From positions 62,001-126,000 of the forward strand of contig CALFCF010000036.1 of the NCBI GenBank assembly GCA_937951345.1: DNA of 64,000 nt, written 5' to 3'. Positions 28,392 to 38,179 of this stretch are shown here, piece after piece. Under the pieces are notes generated by a model that did not search any database, was not told the origin of the DNA, and saw only the letters and a program-made list of their open reading frames with translations. Both the position numbers and the translations under genes were made by a program. Positions within the stretch are counted from its first letter, which is position 1; the number at the start of each line of letters is the position of its first letter. The stretch comes from an uncultured Granulosicoccaceae bacterium. GTDB taxonomy: Bacteria > Pseudomonadota > Gammaproteobacteria > Granulosicoccales > Granulosicoccaceae.

Positions 28392-28934
28392 GTGTCGGCA
28401 AATCAACATAATCAATTTGTACTGCTCGGTAGAATAAATGCTGCGTTCGGCCTGAAAGGCTGGGTAAAGGTGTTCTCGGATTCACGGCCGCGGGAAAGCA
28501 TATTCGATTACCGGCAATGGTGGCTGGATCATCGTAATACCGACAAAGCTGGCTCAGGCCGACCCCACGAACTTGAAAAAGGGCAGCGAAGCGGGAAACA
28601 TCTGGTTGCCAAACTAGCGGGTATTGATGACATCGATGCGGCCGAACAATTGATCGGCTGCACGATCAGCGTCGCTCAGTCAGAGTTGCCTGCATTGCCG
28701 AAGGATGAATTTTACTGGCGCGATTTAATCGGCAAAAGTGTTGTCAATCGAACGGGTGAGCAGTTCGGCGAGATAGACAGAATTATTGAAACCGGTGCAC
28801 ATGATGTGCTGGCCGTCAGGGACGGTTCCGGTAACGAGACGTTAATCCCTTGGGTTATGCGACACTATGTTCAGAGTGTTGATATGGACAGGGGTCTCAT
28901 CGTTGTCGACTGGGAAGTTGATTGGAACGACTGA
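28392..28934 (+). CDS. rimM: Ribosome maturation factor RimM
   Basis: RimM helps assemble the head of the 30S subunit and binds uS19. An N-terminal beta-barrel (LLGRINAAFGLKGWVKVFS) and the C-terminal PRC-barrel (DEFYWRDLIGKSVVN, GEIDRII, LIPWV) are both present. The start is a GTG: no ATG lies upstream of the essential GRI segment. Its likely ribosome site (CCCGGAG) is very close to the GTG, so the actual start is slightly uncertain. The 3' end leads directly into trmD. Length 180 is normal. Confidence 0.95.
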   Translation: MSANQHNQFVLLGRINAAFGLKGWVKVFSDSRPRESIFDYRQWWLDHRNTDKAGSGRPHELEKGQRSGKHLVAKLAGIDDIDAAEQLIGCTISVAQSELPALPKDEFYWRDLIGKSVVNRTGEQFGEIDRIIETGAHDVLAVRDGSGNETLIPWVMRHYVQSVDMDRGLIVVDWEVDWND

Positions 28935-29002
28935 CAAACAAGCACGCGGAAGATCGCGCAAGAGCAACAGGGCAGAATAGAAAAAACTGGAATACCGGGA
29001 CG

Positions 29003-29815
29003 ATGCACATAGCTATAGTGACATTGTTTCCAGAGATGATTGATGGATTTATCAATCATGGCGTGCTCTCTCGAGCAATTGCGGATGGATTACTCGACGT
29101 TTCACTGCATAACCCGCGTGACTTCGCCGCCGATCGACACCGTCGCGTTGACGATCGACCCTACGGGGGTGGTCCAGGCATGGTGATGCGACCGGAGCCC
29201 CTGGTGAAAGCAATACACGCGGCCAGGCAGGCTGCGGTAAGTCCGCCGATCGTTGATACCGGCAAGCCGGCAACAGACGAATCGTTGGGGCAGTGTGAAG
29301 CCGGTGCGTTGACTGTGTTCCTCACGCCGCAAGGACAGCCATTCGAACAGCAAACTGCTGTGCAATGGGCAACTGAATTACGCCCGCTTGTATTGGTGGC
29401 TGGTCGCTATGAAGGTGTTGATCAGCGCGTGATAGACAGCGTGATTGATTGTGAATTGTCACTGGGTGATTTTGTACTCAGTGGCGGTGAGGTGTGTGCC
29501 ATGGCGATAGTAGATACTGTCGCCCGCTTGTTGCCCGGGACATTGGGTAATGATCAATCGGCGAAGACAGATTCGTTCGGTGATGATGGATTGTTGGAAC
29601 ACCCGCAATACACGCGACCGGAAGTCTTTGATGGCAGAGCAGTTCCATCAGTGTTGATGCAGGGTGATCACGAACAGATAGCAGCGTGGCGACGCCGGCA
29701 ATCGCTTCTGAGTACTGCTCAAAAGCGCCCGGACCTGATTCAAAGCGCGTCTAAGCGCGGTGAAATCAGCGCAGCTGAAGTCGAACAGCTACAGGCGCAA
29801 ATCAGAAGGAATTGA
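29003..29815 (+). CDS. trmD: tRNA (guanine37-N1)-methyltransferase TrmD
   Basis: TrmD puts the m1G37 methyl group on tRNAs that read CNN codons and so prevents +1 frameshifting. The start at ATG 29003 begins MHIAIVTLFPEM, as in the family; the open frame extends 27 codons upstream but those residues are not conserved. The trefoil-knot AdoMet site is visible in VAGRYEGVDQRV and LGDFVLSGGE, and GGGPGMVM precedes it. At 270 residues it is slightly long: about 20 residues around PIVDTGKPATDES appear inserted before the knot. It lies between rimM and rplS, as usual. Confidence 0.95.
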   Translation: MHIAIVTLFPEMIDGFINHGVLSRAIADGLLDVSLHNPRDFAADRHRRVDDRPYGGGPGMVMRPEPLVKAIHAARQAAVSPPIVDTGKPATDESLGQCEAGALTVFLTPQGQPFEQQTAVQWATELRPLVLVAGRYEGVDQRVIDSVIDCELSLGDFVLSGGEVCAMAIVDTVARLLPGTLGNDQSAKTDSFGDDGLLEHPQYTRPEVFDGRAVPSVLMQGDHEQIAAWRRRQSLLSTAQKRPDLIQSASKRGEISAAEVEQLQAQIRRN

Positions 29816-29974
29816 ACGGCAACAATTGAACCGTAGGGTCGATAGGGTTCACAGGAGCGATAGGATTGCGATCGCTGTCAAACGACAGCATCGAACACGA
29901 CGTACAGATAATTTTTGAACCTGCAGAATAATTGATTACACACCGGCTGGTGCCGGTTAAGAACGGCGACGAGA

Positions 29975-30322
29975 ATGAACAAGTTAATAGAAGAAATAAA
30001 CGCTGAACAAATGAACAAGGATGTACCTGATTTTGCTCCCGGGGATTCGGTAGTTGTGCAGGTACGGGTCAAGGAAGGAAACCGCGAGCGTCTTCAGGCA
30101 TTTGAAGGCGTCGTTATCGCGAAACGAAACCGAGGCATGAACTCAGCCTTCACGGTGCGTAAAATTTCGCATGGCGAAGGTGTTGAGCGTGTATTTCTAA
30201 CTTACAGCCCGACGGTTTCCTCGATAGAGGTCAAACGTAAAGGTGATGTTCGGCGGGCTAAATTGTATTACCTGCGTGGACTCACAGGTCGCGCTGCAAG
30301 AATCAAAGAAAAGCTTTCTTGA
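29975..30322 (+). CDS. rplS: Ribosomal protein bL19
   Basis: The 115-residue protein is the large-subunit protein bL19. It contains [27 protein letters not shown], then [17 protein letters not shown] and the C-terminal [23 protein letters not shown]. It is the last gene of the rpsP cluster, with a 160 bp gap after trmD that holds no gene. An imperfect hairpin at the stop codon is probably its terminator. Confidence 0.98.
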   Translation: MNKLIEEINAEQMNKDVPDFAPGDSVVVQVRVKEGNRERLQAFEGVVIAKRNRGMNSAFTVRKISHGEGVERVFLTYSPTVSSIEVKRKGDVRRAKLYYLRGLTGRAARIKEKLS

Positions 30323-30330
30323 TTCTGTTT
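30299..30330 (+). terminator. Candidate terminator overlapping the rplS stop
   Basis: AGAATCAAAGAAA and TTTCTTGATTCT form a stem with a short AGC loop, one base bulged. A weak T run (TGTTT) follows. The left arm lies within the last rplS codons. Confidence 0.5.
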
Positions 30331-30513
30331 GCTGAGGCTTGTCAGAACTATCTGCCAGCCTGATTACGACGGACGTAAGAGCGTGTTCTATCGTGCATGC
30401 GCGTTGTAATAGTCACAGAATCACCGATGTTGAAACAAGCGGTATTCAACCAGCCGCAAGCGCCTGTTGCTGCCGATAGCGGTGCTGAATCGATAGCTGC
30501 ACGAAGTTGCTTT

Positions 30514-30540
30514 CGTACTTTTCGTACTTTCCGTGCTTTT
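30514..30540 (+). repeat. Tandem repeat, 9 bp unit CGTACTTTT, 3 copies
   Basis: The units CGTACTTTT, CGTACTTTC and CGTGCTTTT were read directly. Confidence 0.85.
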
Positions 30541-30554
30541 CATGCGGCCCGGCT

Positions 30555-30594
30555 GAAGGCACTCGAAGGCACTCGAAGGTATCTGAAGGTACTC
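30555..30594 (+). repeat. Tandem repeat, 10 bp unit GAAGGCACTC, 4 copies
   Basis: The first two units are exact. The third (GAAGGTATCT) and fourth (GAAGGTACTC) are diverged. Confidence 0.9.
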
Positions 30595-30695
30595 AACGGG
30601 CCTTCCCGCAATCAAAATCTGACAGCTACTGATCTGCTCGGGTTCGTTTGTCCCTGTAAAAATCGCGTGAACCCGTACCTTTGCATCTGAACAAG

Positions 30696-30723
30696 CTTGT
30701 ATTTTCGCTCTGAGTCCTCATTT
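30696..30723 (+). promoter_or_regulatory. Candidate heat-shock (sigma-32) promoter of htpG
   Basis: CTTGTA and CCTCATTT are separated by 14 bp, each with one mismatch to the sigma-32 consensus CTTGAA/CCCCATNT. It lies about 190 bp before htpG, a known heat-shock gene in E. coli. Confidence 0.4.
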
Positions 30724-30909
30724 ACTAAAAAGGTTTGCCACAGTGGACTCACACGAAACGCTGTCCCTGAACAGCAGAGAGCTATCAGCCGGGGTTCAAC
30801 GTCTCATTGGAGCTGTAGGGTGTGTGGCACGTACCGCTTTCGATTTAAATATTTTACGCGTTAAACGTCTTAGCGATCCAGGGCGCGGGACTGATATCCG
30901 GGGAATTAA

Positions 30910-32832
30910 ATGAGTACTGTAAGTCAGACAGAAAACAGAGTGTTCGAAGCCGAAGTCAATCAGCTGTTACAGCTGATGATTCATTCGCTTTACTCCAATC
31001 AGGAAATATTCCTGCGTGAATTGATCAGCAATGCGTCTGACGCTTGCGACAAATTGCGTTTTGCTGCCCTGTCAGACGATAGCCTGCAGGCGCAACAAGG
31101 TGCATTGCAAATATCCGTTTCAGTGGACGAAGAAGCCGGTACTGTGACCGTATCCGATAACGGAATCGGTATGAGTAAGGATGAAGTGGTTACCAATATC
31201 GGTACTATCGCGAAAAGCGGTACGCGGCAGTTTCTGGAATCTTTAACAGGTGATCAGCAGACTGATGCGCGCATGATTGGTCAGTTTGGCGTGGGTTTTT
31301 ATTCTGCATTTGTTGTCGCTGACAAAGTGACTTTGCGCACGCGGCGTGCCGGAGATGCTGTGGGCGATGGTGTGCAATGGGAATCCGATGGCAGTAGTGG
31401 CTACACACTGGATGCGATGGACCGAAGCGAGCCCGGTACTGAAGTTATCTTAACGCTCAAGGACGAGAGCAAGGAATTTTTAAGTGCCTGGCGTTTGCGT
31501 TCGATCATAAAGAAATACTCTGATCACATCACGTTCCCGATAATGATGCTCGAAGAAGTATCGCCACCAGCTGAGGGGGAAGAGGCGAACACCCCCGAGC
31601 TGGAGCAGGTCAACGACGCATCAGCGCTCTGGACCCGGTCGAAGTCTGAGGTGAGTGAAGAAGACTATAAGGAGTTTTATAAGCAGGTCTGTCAAGACTA
31701 TGAAGATCCGCTTGCCTGGACTCACAATCGCGTTGAGGGAAAGCAGGAATATACAACCTTGTTGTACATTCCGAAGAAAGCACCGTTTGATTTGTACGAC
31801 GCTCAGCAGCAACGAAATGGTATTAAACTTTTCGTGCAGCGTGTTTTTATCATGGATGAAGCTGAGAAACTCATGCCACGATATCTTCGGTTCATCAAAG
31901 GCATCGTCGATTCCAATGATTTGCCGCTGAATGTTTCCAGAGAAATTTTACAGAACAACAAACTCATCGATGGTATTCGTTCAGGATCTGTTAAAAAAAT
32001 TCTGTCTTTGCTCGAGTCGATAGCTGAGAAAGAGCCGGAAAAATACGAAGAATTCTGGAATGAGTTTGGTCGCTGCCTGAAAGAAGCGCCTGCGGAAGAT
32101 TTTGCCAACAAAGAGCAGGTGGCCAAGTTGTATCGTTTTGACTCAACCCTGGGTGCGAAGCAGGGCGAGCTAGTGAGTCTCGATACGTATATTGAGCGGA
32201 TGCAGCCGGGTCAGGAGAAAATCTACTACATTACCGCCGATAGTTATCAAGCTGCCGGTAACAGCCCCCATCTGGAAGTTTTCAGGGACAAGTCCATTGA
32301 GGTGCTGCTAATGCACGACAGAGTGGATGAATGGATGATGGGCTATTTGATGGAATATGACGGCAAGAGTTTCGTATCAATCGCCAAAGGGGAGCTCGAC
32401 CTGGATGGTGTTGGTATAGAAAAGGACTCTGACAAAAAGTCTGATGAGGACAACCCTGCAGAAGAAGAAACAGAAGGGTTGATCAAACGACTCAAAGAGG
32501 TCCTTGAAAACAAGACCAGCGATGTTCGGGTATCCAAGCGCCTGACCACATCGCCAGCCTGCGTCGTCCTTGGTGAACAGGATATGGCCCTGCATATGCA
32601 ACAGCTGATGAAACAGGTAGGTCATGAAATCCCGGATACGCGTCCGGTTCTGGAAATCAACCCGTCGCATCCAATTTTACGTCTGCTGGACAAGGAGCCG
32701 GATGACGAACGGTTTGCAAACTGGTCAGAACTGCTGCTGGACCAGGCACTGCTGGCAGATGGTGGTCAGCTTGAGGATGGTGCCGGTTTTGTTAAACGCA
32801 TGAATGAAATGTTTCTGGCGTTGAACAGCTGA
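30910..32832 (+). CDS. htpG: Chaperone HtpG (Hsp90 family)
   Basis: HtpG is the bacterial Hsp90, an ATP-driven dimeric chaperone that remodels client proteins with DnaK. The N-terminal GHKL ATPase has LRELISNASDACDKLR, DNGIGMSKDEV and GQFGVGFYSAF. The middle domain contains the catalytic-loop LPLNVSRE segment, and the C-terminal dimerisation domain ends around LFLALN. Length 640 is normal. GGGGA stands 6 bases before the ATG. It is a single-gene unit: a cytochrome c gene follows 230 bp later. Confidence 0.98.
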   Translation: MSTVSQTENRVFEAEVNQLLQLMIHSLYSNQEIFLRELISNASDACDKLRFAALSDDSLQAQQGALQISVSVDEEAGTVTVSDNGIGMSKDEVVTNIGTIAKSGTRQFLESLTGDQQTDARMIGQFGVGFYSAFVVADKVTLRTRRAGDAVGDGVQWESDGSSGYTLDAMDRSEPGTEVILTLKDESKEFLSAWRLRSIIKKYSDHITFPIMMLEEVSPPAEGEEANTPELEQVNDASALWTRSKSEVSEEDYKEFYKQVCQDYEDPLAWTHNRVEGKQEYTTLLYIPKKAPFDLYDAQQQRNGIKLFVQRVFIMDEAEKLMPRYLRFIKGIVDSNDLPLNVSREILQNNKLIDGIRSGSVKKILSLLESIAEKEPEKYEEFWNEFGRCLKEAPAEDFANKEQVAKLYRFDSTLGAKQGELVSLDTYIERMQPGQEKIYYITADSYQAAGNSPHLEVFRDKSIEVLLMHDRVDEWMMGYLMEYDGKSFVSIAKGELDLDGVGIEKDSDKKSDEDNPAEEETEGLIKRLKEVLENKTSDVRVSKRLTTSPACVVLGEQDMALHMQQLMKQVGHEIPDTRPVLEINPSHPILRLLDKEPDDERFANWSELLLDQALLADGGQLEDGAGFVKRMNEMFLALNS

Positions 32833-33063
32833 CACTGTCGCTGGTGGATACCGGTACGGATCTGAACGGTAGCACTGCTCGGCAGACGCCTTGCCTGGTT
32901 TAAAGCCAGTGCTCCAATTGTTCGTTCTCAGGGGTGTCGTTTCTACCTGCAACCGACTAAACTATGGTGATTAAAGTACAAACTGCCGGCGACGGTCAGA
33001 TCGTACGGGTCTGATCGTAACGGTCAGAATTAGAACTTCGGATTCACATTTAGATTCGCATTT

Positions 33064-33687
33064 ATGAGCCTCTCAAAACCATTTCCTACCACTGCCGGGC
33101 TCAGGGCCCTTGCACTGGTAATGACAGCGCTGTTTGCACCGTTGCCGGCAAATGCAGCGGGAGATGCCGAAGCGGGTGCCAAGAAGGCCTACACCTGCCT
33201 TGGCTGCCACGGCGTCAAGCATTACGTCAACACCTACCCCACTTACCATGTGCCGAAGATCGCCGGACAGCATGAAGCGTATTTGATTTCAGCTCTTCAG
33301 GCGTACCGCAGCAAACAGCGATCTCACCAATCAATGCAGGCCAACGCGGGTTTGCTGAGCGATCAGGATATTGAGGACATTGCGGCTTATTTCGCCAGCG
33401 TCGGTGGCAAAGCGCCTGCTGATGCGTCAGCCGATGCAGGCATTGACCTGGCGCAGACTTGCGCGGCTTGCCATGGAGGTGACGGCAACTCGGTTACACC
33501 CACCAACCCGATACTTGCCGGCCAATATAAAAGCTATATCAAGCAGGCACTGCGTGCCTATCGTTCCGGTGAGCGCAAGAATGCCATAATGGCAGGTTTT
33601 GCATCAGGGTTGTCTGATGACGACATCAACAAACTCGCGGAGTATTTTTCAGACGCGAACGGAGCGATCAGAACAGCTCCGCGTTGA
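33064..33687 (+). CDS. Dihaem cytochrome c (c4/c553-like)
   Basis: This 207-residue exported protein has a signal peptide ending PANA-AG (around residue 32) and two haem sites: CLGCH (Cys45, Cys48, His49) and CAACH (Cys133, Cys136, His137). Candidate axial Met ligands are Met91 (HQSMQA) and the Met in NAIMAGF. The two halves are similar (IAGQHEAYLISALQAYRS against LAGQYKSYIKQALRAYRS), so it is a two-domain cytochrome of the c4 type and probably shuttles electrons from the bc1 complex to terminal oxidases. No c-type partner gene lies beside it. Confidence 0.95.
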   Translation: MSLSKPFPTTAGLRALALVMTALFAPLPANAAGDAEAGAKKAYTCLGCHGVKHYVNTYPTYHVPKIAGQHEAYLISALQAYRSKQRSHQSMQANAGLLSDQDIEDIAAYFASVGGKAPADASADAGIDLAQTCAACHGGDGNSVTPTNPILAGQYKSYIKQALRAYRSGERKNAIMAGFASGLSDDDINKLAEYFSDANGAIRTAPR

Positions 33688-33858
33688 TCCCGTCCTGCGC
33701 TAAATTCAGTGCGAGACACGGCCACCGGATCAAGGGTCGTAACCACCAACGTCAGCAGGTTGCTGAAGCTCAGCTCAGCGCAAACGCAGATTGGAGGGAG
33801 AATTGCCGAATCTCAACAACCGAAGGTGGGTAGCATGAGTCGCGTACAGCCGGTTTCG

Positions 33859-34158
33859 TCAATCTCTGTCATTTTTGACGCTTGCCGTACTTGTGACTTG
33901 ATCCGCGGCTTGCTGTAGCTGTTCTTCAATATCCTTTGGCATCTGCACGTGAAAGCCATGTTTCTCGAGGTTTTCAAGAACGTTGGCAGTATTTTCCTGG
34001 CCCAACTTTCGATCTTTTGTCAGCTCTATCTCCATGGCAAATTCTGTCGTACCGAGCTGCTGGATAACCGGTGCCGGCAGCTGTTCTAAACGCTCGCGGC
34101 TGTCGAGATAGATATACATCCCCTCGCGCCGGCTACCCCGATATATATATACTTTCAT
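33859..34158 (-). CDS. ycgL: YcgL domain protein
   Basis: This 99-residue protein begins MKVYIYRGSRREGMYIYL and contains LPAPVIQQLG and LGQENTANVLENLEKHGFHVQMP, which match the YcgL domain (formerly DUF709). The fold is known from structural work, but the role is not settled. In the neighbourhood it is convergent with the cytochrome c gene and divergent from hslR. It is an orphan gene here, not beside rnd as in several relatives. Confidence 0.85.
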   Translation of the reverse strand: MKVYIYRGSRREGMYIYLDSRERLEQLPAPVIQQLGTTEFAMEIELTKDRKLGQENTANVLENLEKHGFHVQMPKDIEEQLQQAADQVTSTASVKNDRD

Positions 34159-34249
34159 ACTGAGTGTGCCTTGCCTGATGTCTTACGCTGAGACTGGACA
34201 CCAAGGGTATCGCTCAACGGATAAGCCAATATAGCGCGTGCTTCGTTTC

Positions 34250-34669
34250 ATGTGTGAAGATTCACAGCGACAGAGACTGGATAAATGGCTTTGGGCCGCG
34301 CGGTTTTTCAAAACCCGCAGCCTGGCGGCTACTCAAATCCAGAAAGGGCGGGTGCGCGTCAACGGGCAGCGTGGCAAACCGTCTCGACTGATTACAACCG
34401 GTGATACGGTGGTGATAGAAAAACTGCCGGTTTCATTCGAGGTGGTTGTCGCCGGGCTGAATGAGCAACGCCGTCCGGCGACTGAGGCTCAACATTTGTA
34501 CGACGAAACACCGCAAAGCCGGCAGAATCGTGCCGAAGCACTGGCCCATCGTCGTGACGATCGAAGTATCGCTGAGGGGCTCAGGGGGGAGGGTCGCCCG
34601 AGTAAACGACAGCGTCGTCAGATTATCCGCTTCAGGAACCAGCGTGACGATGCGTCCGGTGATTCCTGA
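34250..34669 (+). CDS. hslR: Heat-shock protein 15 homologue (S4 domain)
   Basis: Hsp15 binds 50S subunits that still carry a nascent chain and helps recycle them. The S4 RNA-binding domain is complete (QRLDKWLWAARFFKTRSLAATQIQ, VRVNGQRGKPSRLITTGDTV) and the basic, disordered C-terminus ends RRQIIRFRNQRD. I chose ATG 34250 rather than 34238 because family members start right before the S4 domain. Length about 139 is normal. It is the same size as the E. coli protein and sits alone; no hslO gene is beside it. Confidence 0.9.
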   Translation: MCEDSQRQRLDKWLWAARFFKTRSLAATQIQKGRVRVNGQRGKPSRLITTGDTVVIEKLPVSFEVVVAGLNEQRRPATEAQHLYDETPQSRQNRAEALAHRRDDRSIAEGLRGEGRPSKRQRRQIIRFRNQRDDASGDS

Positions 34670-34818
34670 TGCGAATTAGAGATTAGCTCGGGTCTATGGG
34701 TCAATCGCGGGTAGTGTTCATATCTGCCGGATTTACTGCATAATGACTTCGAGCTCATTCAGCGAGCAATTTAAGATTACCGGGTTGATATTGTTCCAAT
34801 CGATCCACTGCGGAGTAG

Positions 34819-35166
<348 letters not shown>

Positions 35167-35245
35167 CAACTAGACTTTGTATCGCCATAAATTAATTCGA
35201 GAGTAGTTCGTCATTCCTGACATTATCCCGTCTTCCGAACACGGC

Positions 35246-36550
35246 ATGACTCGTGATTCGATCAGCAAAAATGCGCTCAAGGTACTTGATCGCCTGCATC
35301 AGAGTGGCTATGCCAGCTATCTGGTGGGCGGTGGTGTCAGAGATGCGTTGCTGGATAAGAATCCCAAGGATTTCGACGTTGCGACTGACGCAAGTCCGGA
35401 CGAAGTCAGATCGTTATTCCGAAACTCGCGAATTATTGGAAGAAGATTCCGGCTGGTGCATGTCGTGTTTGGCAGAGATATCGTTGAAGTAGCCACTTTT
35501 AGAGCGGATCACGACAGTGGAACAGGTGGTGAAGTTGGTCGTGATGGTCGGATATTGCGCGATAACGTTTTCGGCAGCATCGAAGATGATGCACGTCGGC
35601 GTGACTTCACAGTCAACGCCCTCTACTACAACATTGAAGACAACTCAGTCGTAGATTTTGTTTCAGGTATTGCTGATCTCGAGAGCGGAATTTTTCGTCT
35701 GCTGGGTGATCCCGTGCAACGTTGTGAAGAAGATCCGGTCAGAGTGTTACGAGCTGCGAGACTTTCGGCGAAGCTGAATTTTACGGTTGAAGCGGAAACG
35801 CACAGTGCGATGTTAAATACTGCCCCGTTGCTTTCGTTAACCCCACCAGCGCGAATGTTTGAAGAAATGCTTAAACTTTTTCAGGGTGGGTACGCAGTCG
35901 CGAGTTATAAAAAACTTGTTGAGTATGACTTACTGCGTTACATCTTCCCTCAAACAGCTGAGCGTCTTACGGCGAAACTGACGGACGAATCAGAAAGTCA
36001 GACAAGTAAGGAAGAAGAATTCATACTGGCCGGCTTGACTAATACTGACGCCCGTGTGCAGAACGAACAGCCAATTACGCCAGCATACTTGCTGGCCTTT
36101 ATGATTTGGGAAGGTGTCTACCGCAACGCACTTGAGCGTGTAGAGCGTTCGGAGCAACCTGTCGAGGCATTGATTAACGCAGCTGATCAGCTTTTGCCCG
36201 TGCAACAAAAATCAACCGCCGTTCCCAAACGGTTTTCCATCCCCATGCGTGAAATATGGACAATGCAGCCTCGGCTTGAGCAAATGTCCGGTACGCGTGC
36301 ACTTAGTTTAATGGAGAATCGGCGCTTTCGAGCTGCTTATGATTTCCTTTGTTTGCGTGCTGAATTTGACGAAGCGCTTGTTGATTGCGCTAGCTGGTGG
36401 ACTGAGGTTCAGGAGCTCGCCCATGACGAGCAAATAGAATTTGTATCATCAAAGCCTGTCGTCGTCGCGAATTGGGGAGAAGTGCAGAAGAAAAAACGTC
36501 GTGGTCGGAAGTTTTCCCGTCATCGACGAGGCAAGCCTCAAAACAGTTGA
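35246..36550 (+). CDS. pcnB: Poly(A) polymerase I
   Basis: PcnB adds 3' poly(A) tails to RNAs and promotes decay. It is a class II nucleotidyltransferase: LVGGGVRDALLDKNPKDFDVAT carries the catalytic Asp-x-Asp, followed by RRDFTVNALYYN and the RFAAR-like CEEDPVRVLRAARLSAKL. The basic C-terminus (KKKRRGRKFSRHRRG) and the following folK gene indicate poly(A) polymerase rather than CCA transferase, though the two families are close. Length 434 is normal. folK starts 14 bp after its stop, suggesting co-transcription. Confidence 0.92.
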   Translation: MTRDSISKNALKVLDRLHQSGYASYLVGGGVRDALLDKNPKDFDVATDASPDEVRSLFRNSRIIGRRFRLVHVVFGRDIVEVATFRADHDSGTGGEVGRDGRILRDNVFGSIEDDARRRDFTVNALYYNIEDNSVVDFVSGIADLESGIFRLLGDPVQRCEEDPVRVLRAARLSAKLNFTVEAETHSAMLNTAPLLSLTPPARMFEEMLKLFQGGYAVASYKKLVEYDLLRYIFPQTAERLTAKLTDESESQTSKEEEFILAGLTNTDARVQNEQPITPAYLLAFMIWEGVYRNALERVERSEQPVEALINAADQLLPVQQKSTAVPKRFSIPMREIWTMQPRLEQMSGTRALSLMENRRFRAAYDFLCLRAEFDEALVDCASWWTEVQELAHDEQIEFVSSKPVVVANWGEVQKKKRRGRKFSRHRRGKPQNS

Positions 36551-36564
36551 TAGATAGTTGCCAC

Positions 36565-37119
36565 ATGCCGGGAAACGTGTTGGCAAGTTCAGTACAAGAG
36601 CACCCTGAGTTCGCTTATGTCGCGCTCGGTTCCAATCTGGATGAACCGCTCAGTCAGGTTGAGCAAGGGCTCGCTCATCTGCATGCAGCAGACCATGTGC
36701 GTGTTATGGTTTGTTCCGGGCTGTATGTGTCAGAACCCATGGGTCCTCAAGATCAGCCTGACTATGTTAATGCTGTTTGTAAAGTTGAAACTACACTCTC
36801 GCCATTACAACTGCTCGATACCCTGCTGGCAACTGAATCAAGCCGTGGCCGTACACGCGAAAATGGTCGCTGGGGTGCACGGGTACTTGATCTTGATTTG
36901 TTGCTGTTCGGTCAACGCAGTATCAACACGCCCCGTTTGAGAGTTCCTCATCCGGGTATGCTTCAGCGATCCTTTGTGTTGTTGCCATTACTTGAGATCG
37001 CACCCGACTGCATCGTGCCGGGAAAGGGCGAGGCTCGCTGTTACCGCGAATCAGTGGTTGACTATGACATTAAGCGCATTCGTGATATTAGCTACCTGTC
37101 TGTGGATCCGGGTGATTGA
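36565..37119 (+). CDS. folK: 6-hydroxymethyl-7,8-dihydropterin pyrophosphokinase (FolK)
   Basis: FolK transfers pyrophosphate from ATP to the pterin in folate synthesis. AYVALGSNLDEPLSQVEQGL is the family start; RTRENGRWGARVLDLDLLLF has the catalytic Arg and the DLDLLL metal-binding Asp pair; and RVPHPGMLQRSFVLLPL follows. The open frame extends upstream into pcnB, but the start at ATG 36565 (MPGNVLASS) places it after pcnB. Length 184 is normal. In many gammaproteobacteria the deoxynucleoside kinase gene and panBC follow; here only the kinase is present. Confidence 0.94.
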   Translation: MPGNVLASSVQEHPEFAYVALGSNLDEPLSQVEQGLAHLHAADHVRVMVCSGLYVSEPMGPQDQPDYVNAVCKVETTLSPLQLLDTLLATESSRGRTRENGRWGARVLDLDLLLFGQRSINTPRLRVPHPGMLQRSFVLLPLLEIAPDCIVPGKGEARCYRESVVDYDIKRIRDISYLSVDPGD

Positions 37120-37215
37120 TTAACACGTTGACTGGCGCAGACGAATGGATTGTCACGTGTAGAGTAGAGGTTACTGGTACACTTGTTTTCGGCGAGATCG
37201 GTCATCGGACTTGTA

Positions 37216-37899
37216 ATGGAAAAAAAGATGTCGGAAATTTCGATCAAACATAAATTTGTTGTTGTGGAAGGCCCTATCGGTGTCGGCAAGTCGACATTGG
37301 CGCTTCGACTAAGCCGCAAGCTGGGTTACCGGTTTCTTGCAGATACAGATGCCGCCAACCCGTACCTTGAGAAGTTCTACCGCAATCCTCGACAATATGC
37401 ATTGCACACGCAACTGCATTTTATGTTGTCACGGATCGATGCGTTAACTTCCGGTGTTGGTGCAGACGAGCGTCATTTGTCGCTCGCTGACGATGGTCTT
37501 GTATCGGATTTTTTTCTCGACAAAGATGGCTTGTTCGCTGCTGAAACGCTCGATGAACAGGAATTTGCGCTTTACCAGCGTTTGTTGCAACGCATGGGAG
37601 GTGCTTTACCCTATCCGGATCTAGTTATTTATTTGCAGGCACCTGTGGAAATTCTGATCGAGCGTATCGAAAAACGCGGACATAAATTCGAACAGCGCAT
37701 GGACAGCAGCTATTTGCGCAGGATAGTGGATCGCTACGAGAGTTATTTCCACCAATACGACCAGTCGCCGCTGTTGGTAGTCAATGCGTCAGAGATCAAT
37801 CTGGCTGATAACCGCCAGGATTTTGCTAATTTGTTGCAAAATATCGCAGAAATTACCGCAGGGCGTCACTACTTGAATCCCATCGCTGAAGTGTCCTAG
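37216..37899 (+). CDS. Deoxynucleoside kinase family protein
   Basis: This roughly 227-residue enzyme has the P-loop GPIGVGKST, then SDFFLDKDGLFA (the family's DYxxxKD-like stretch), LPYPDLVIYLQAPVEILIERI, and the lid region RGHKFEQRMDSSYLRRI. It belongs to the deoxyadenosine/deoxycytidine/deoxyguanosine kinase family and would salvage deoxynucleosides; the base specificity cannot be read. It follows folK by about 96 bp, as in many gammaproteobacteria. The start at ATG 37216 is taken over the upstream ATG (37183) because a GGA lies close before it. Confidence 0.88.
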   Translation: MEKKMSEISIKHKFVVVEGPIGVGKSTLALRLSRKLGYRFLADTDAANPYLEKFYRNPRQYALHTQLHFMLSRIDALTSGVGADERHLSLADDGLVSDFFLDKDGLFAAETLDEQEFALYQRLLQRMGGALPYPDLVIYLQAPVEILIERIEKRGHKFEQRMDSSYLRRIVDRYESYFHQYDQSPLLVVNASEINLADNRQDFANLLQNIAEITAGRHYLNPIAEVS

Positions 37900-38179
37900 T
37901 ACCCTGTCTCTGTACATAGGAAACTACTGAATGTCGCGTTTAAGTCATTGAAATTCGATATAAATTAGGTTTTTTGCACAAAAAAGCGCATTCTACGGCA
38001 ATTCACTCAGAGAATACTTGGCCGAGGGCGCGCGTTTGTTAAAATAGCGGATTGTCGCCAGATGGATGCAGTGTTCGTCGCGCATACCGCGCTCGTTTCC
38101 GCATCACATACTGTGTAACGTACCATCTGGATTCACTTGTAACATCGCCTGCAGGCCTCACCTGGAGCCTTAATACACT

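Larger units (their letters stand above)
30331..30909. other. Region between rplS and htpG
   Basis: The frame 30397-30690 (97 aa) is open, but its sequence is dominated by repeats (CGTACTTTT three times at 30514-30540; GAAGGCACTC four times at 30555-30594) and it does not look like a real protein. The rest should be the htpG leader. Confidence 0.5.

Noticed and set aside
30397-30690. 97-residue plus frame after rplS
   Set aside because: Its sequence is made largely of tandem repeats (CGTACTTTT, GAAGGCACTC) and has no protein-like pattern or ribosome site.
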